From Ophiostoma sp. CBS 140.51 (Eukaryota; Ascomycota; Sordariomycetes; Ophiostomatales; Ophiostomataceae): a DNA stretch of 64,000 bases. The position numbers and the translations under genes were made by a program. This document shows, piece after piece, positions 63,801 through 64,000 of the stretch. Position 1 is the stretch's first letter. Each line of letters starts with the position of its first letter. The DNA is taken from NCBI GenBank assembly GCA_029298735.1, contig JANSLP010000001.1, positions 496,001 through 560,000 on the forward strand. The letters are read 5' to 3'. A model generated the notes under the pieces. It saw only the letters and a list, made by a program, of their open reading frames with translations. It searched no databases and was not told where the DNA came from.

Positions 63801-64000
63801 CCCAATGGGGCGTCCCACCATTGACACTTGTGCATTTTCAGACTTGGAGGGCTCCATGGCTCACTACACCGTAGTGCAACGCTACGTACACCTATTTTGT
63901 CTCCTTGCCACGATATTTACGCCGTTTCTCTTTCCCTTTCCCAATGCCACCGTGCCAACAGTAGAAAAGGTAAAGAAGGACGAGAGAAAGAAATAGCACG

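Larger units (their letters stand above)
47417..64000. other. Gene desert of at least 16.6 kb upstream of the homeobox gene
   Basis: No ORF in this stretch has domain character, a convincing start, or introns that join two credible coding blocks. Many frames reach 100-280 codons (for example 49629-50462 and 58289-59116 on plus, 51027-51758 on minus) but read as mixed basic/Ser-rich chance translation. Composition alternates in patches: GA-rich on plus at 47870-48000 (likely homeobox leader), CT-rich on plus near 48500-48545, 53225-53295, 55590-55700, 55980-56050 and 58340-58680. Short tandem repeats, a GA microsatellite and inverted repeats are listed separately. No tRNA, rRNA or transposon was identified. 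A possible 94-residue ORF at 53298-53582 is noted. It may be a long cis-regulatory or non-coding RNA region. Confidence 0.55.

Overview
The window is nuclear DNA of a filamentous ascomycete (Pezizomycotina, probably a Sordariomycete; the order cannot be fixed from sequence alone). The reasons are few short introns (51-97 nt) with GTAAGT/GTATGT/GTGAGT-type donors, CTAAC/CTGAC-type branch sites and CAG/TAG acceptors. Coding exons are GC-rich, intergenic DNA is nearer 50% GC, leaders are CT-rich before CAATGG-type starts, and the gene families are typical of moulds. Thirteen well or moderately supported protein genes, two broken gene fragments and one weak small-ORF candidate are described. No rRNA, tRNA, intact transposon or CRISPR-like array was seen.

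Left part (1-31 kb) is ordinary gene-bearing DNA. In order it holds: a PLAC8-family Cys-rich protein (+); two head-to-head UstYa-type (DUF3328) oxidase remnants; an S9 prolyl-oligopeptidase family hydrolase (-); a small single-pass membrane protein (+); an Ala/Pro/Glu-rich conserved-looking nuclear-type protein (-); an acidic coiled-coil membrane protein (-); an NAD(P)-binding Rossmann protein (+); an alpha/beta hydrolase with an unusual charged insert (+); the SMC5/6 kleisin Nse4 (-); the class III PI 3-kinase Vps34 (+, head-to-head with nse4); and a 1516-residue fasciclin-domain, probably GPI-anchored wall protein with several tandem repeat blocks (-).

Middle part (31-48 kb): a 6-kb gene-free divergent region; a 670-residue multipass membrane protein (+); a secreted tyrosinase with two introns (-); a type-B carboxylesterase with three introns (-); and a homeodomain transcription factor whose single intron cuts helix 3 of the homeodomain (-).

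Right part (47.4-64 kb) is a gene desert of at least 16.6 kb upstream of the homeobox gene. It holds short tandem repeats, pyrimidine tracts and two inverted repeats, but no ORF that looks like a conserved protein. Long upstream regions are typical of developmental regulators, so it may be regulatory or non-coding-RNA DNA.

There is no clear biosynthetic gene cluster: housekeeping functions (autophagy/vacuolar sorting by Vps34, genome stability by Nse4) are interleaved with secreted or cell-surface proteins (fasciclin adhesin, tyrosinase, carboxylesterase). The most notable items are the symmetrical UstYa gene remains, the repeat-built adhesin, the hydrolase with an inserted charged segment, and the two gene-poor regions.
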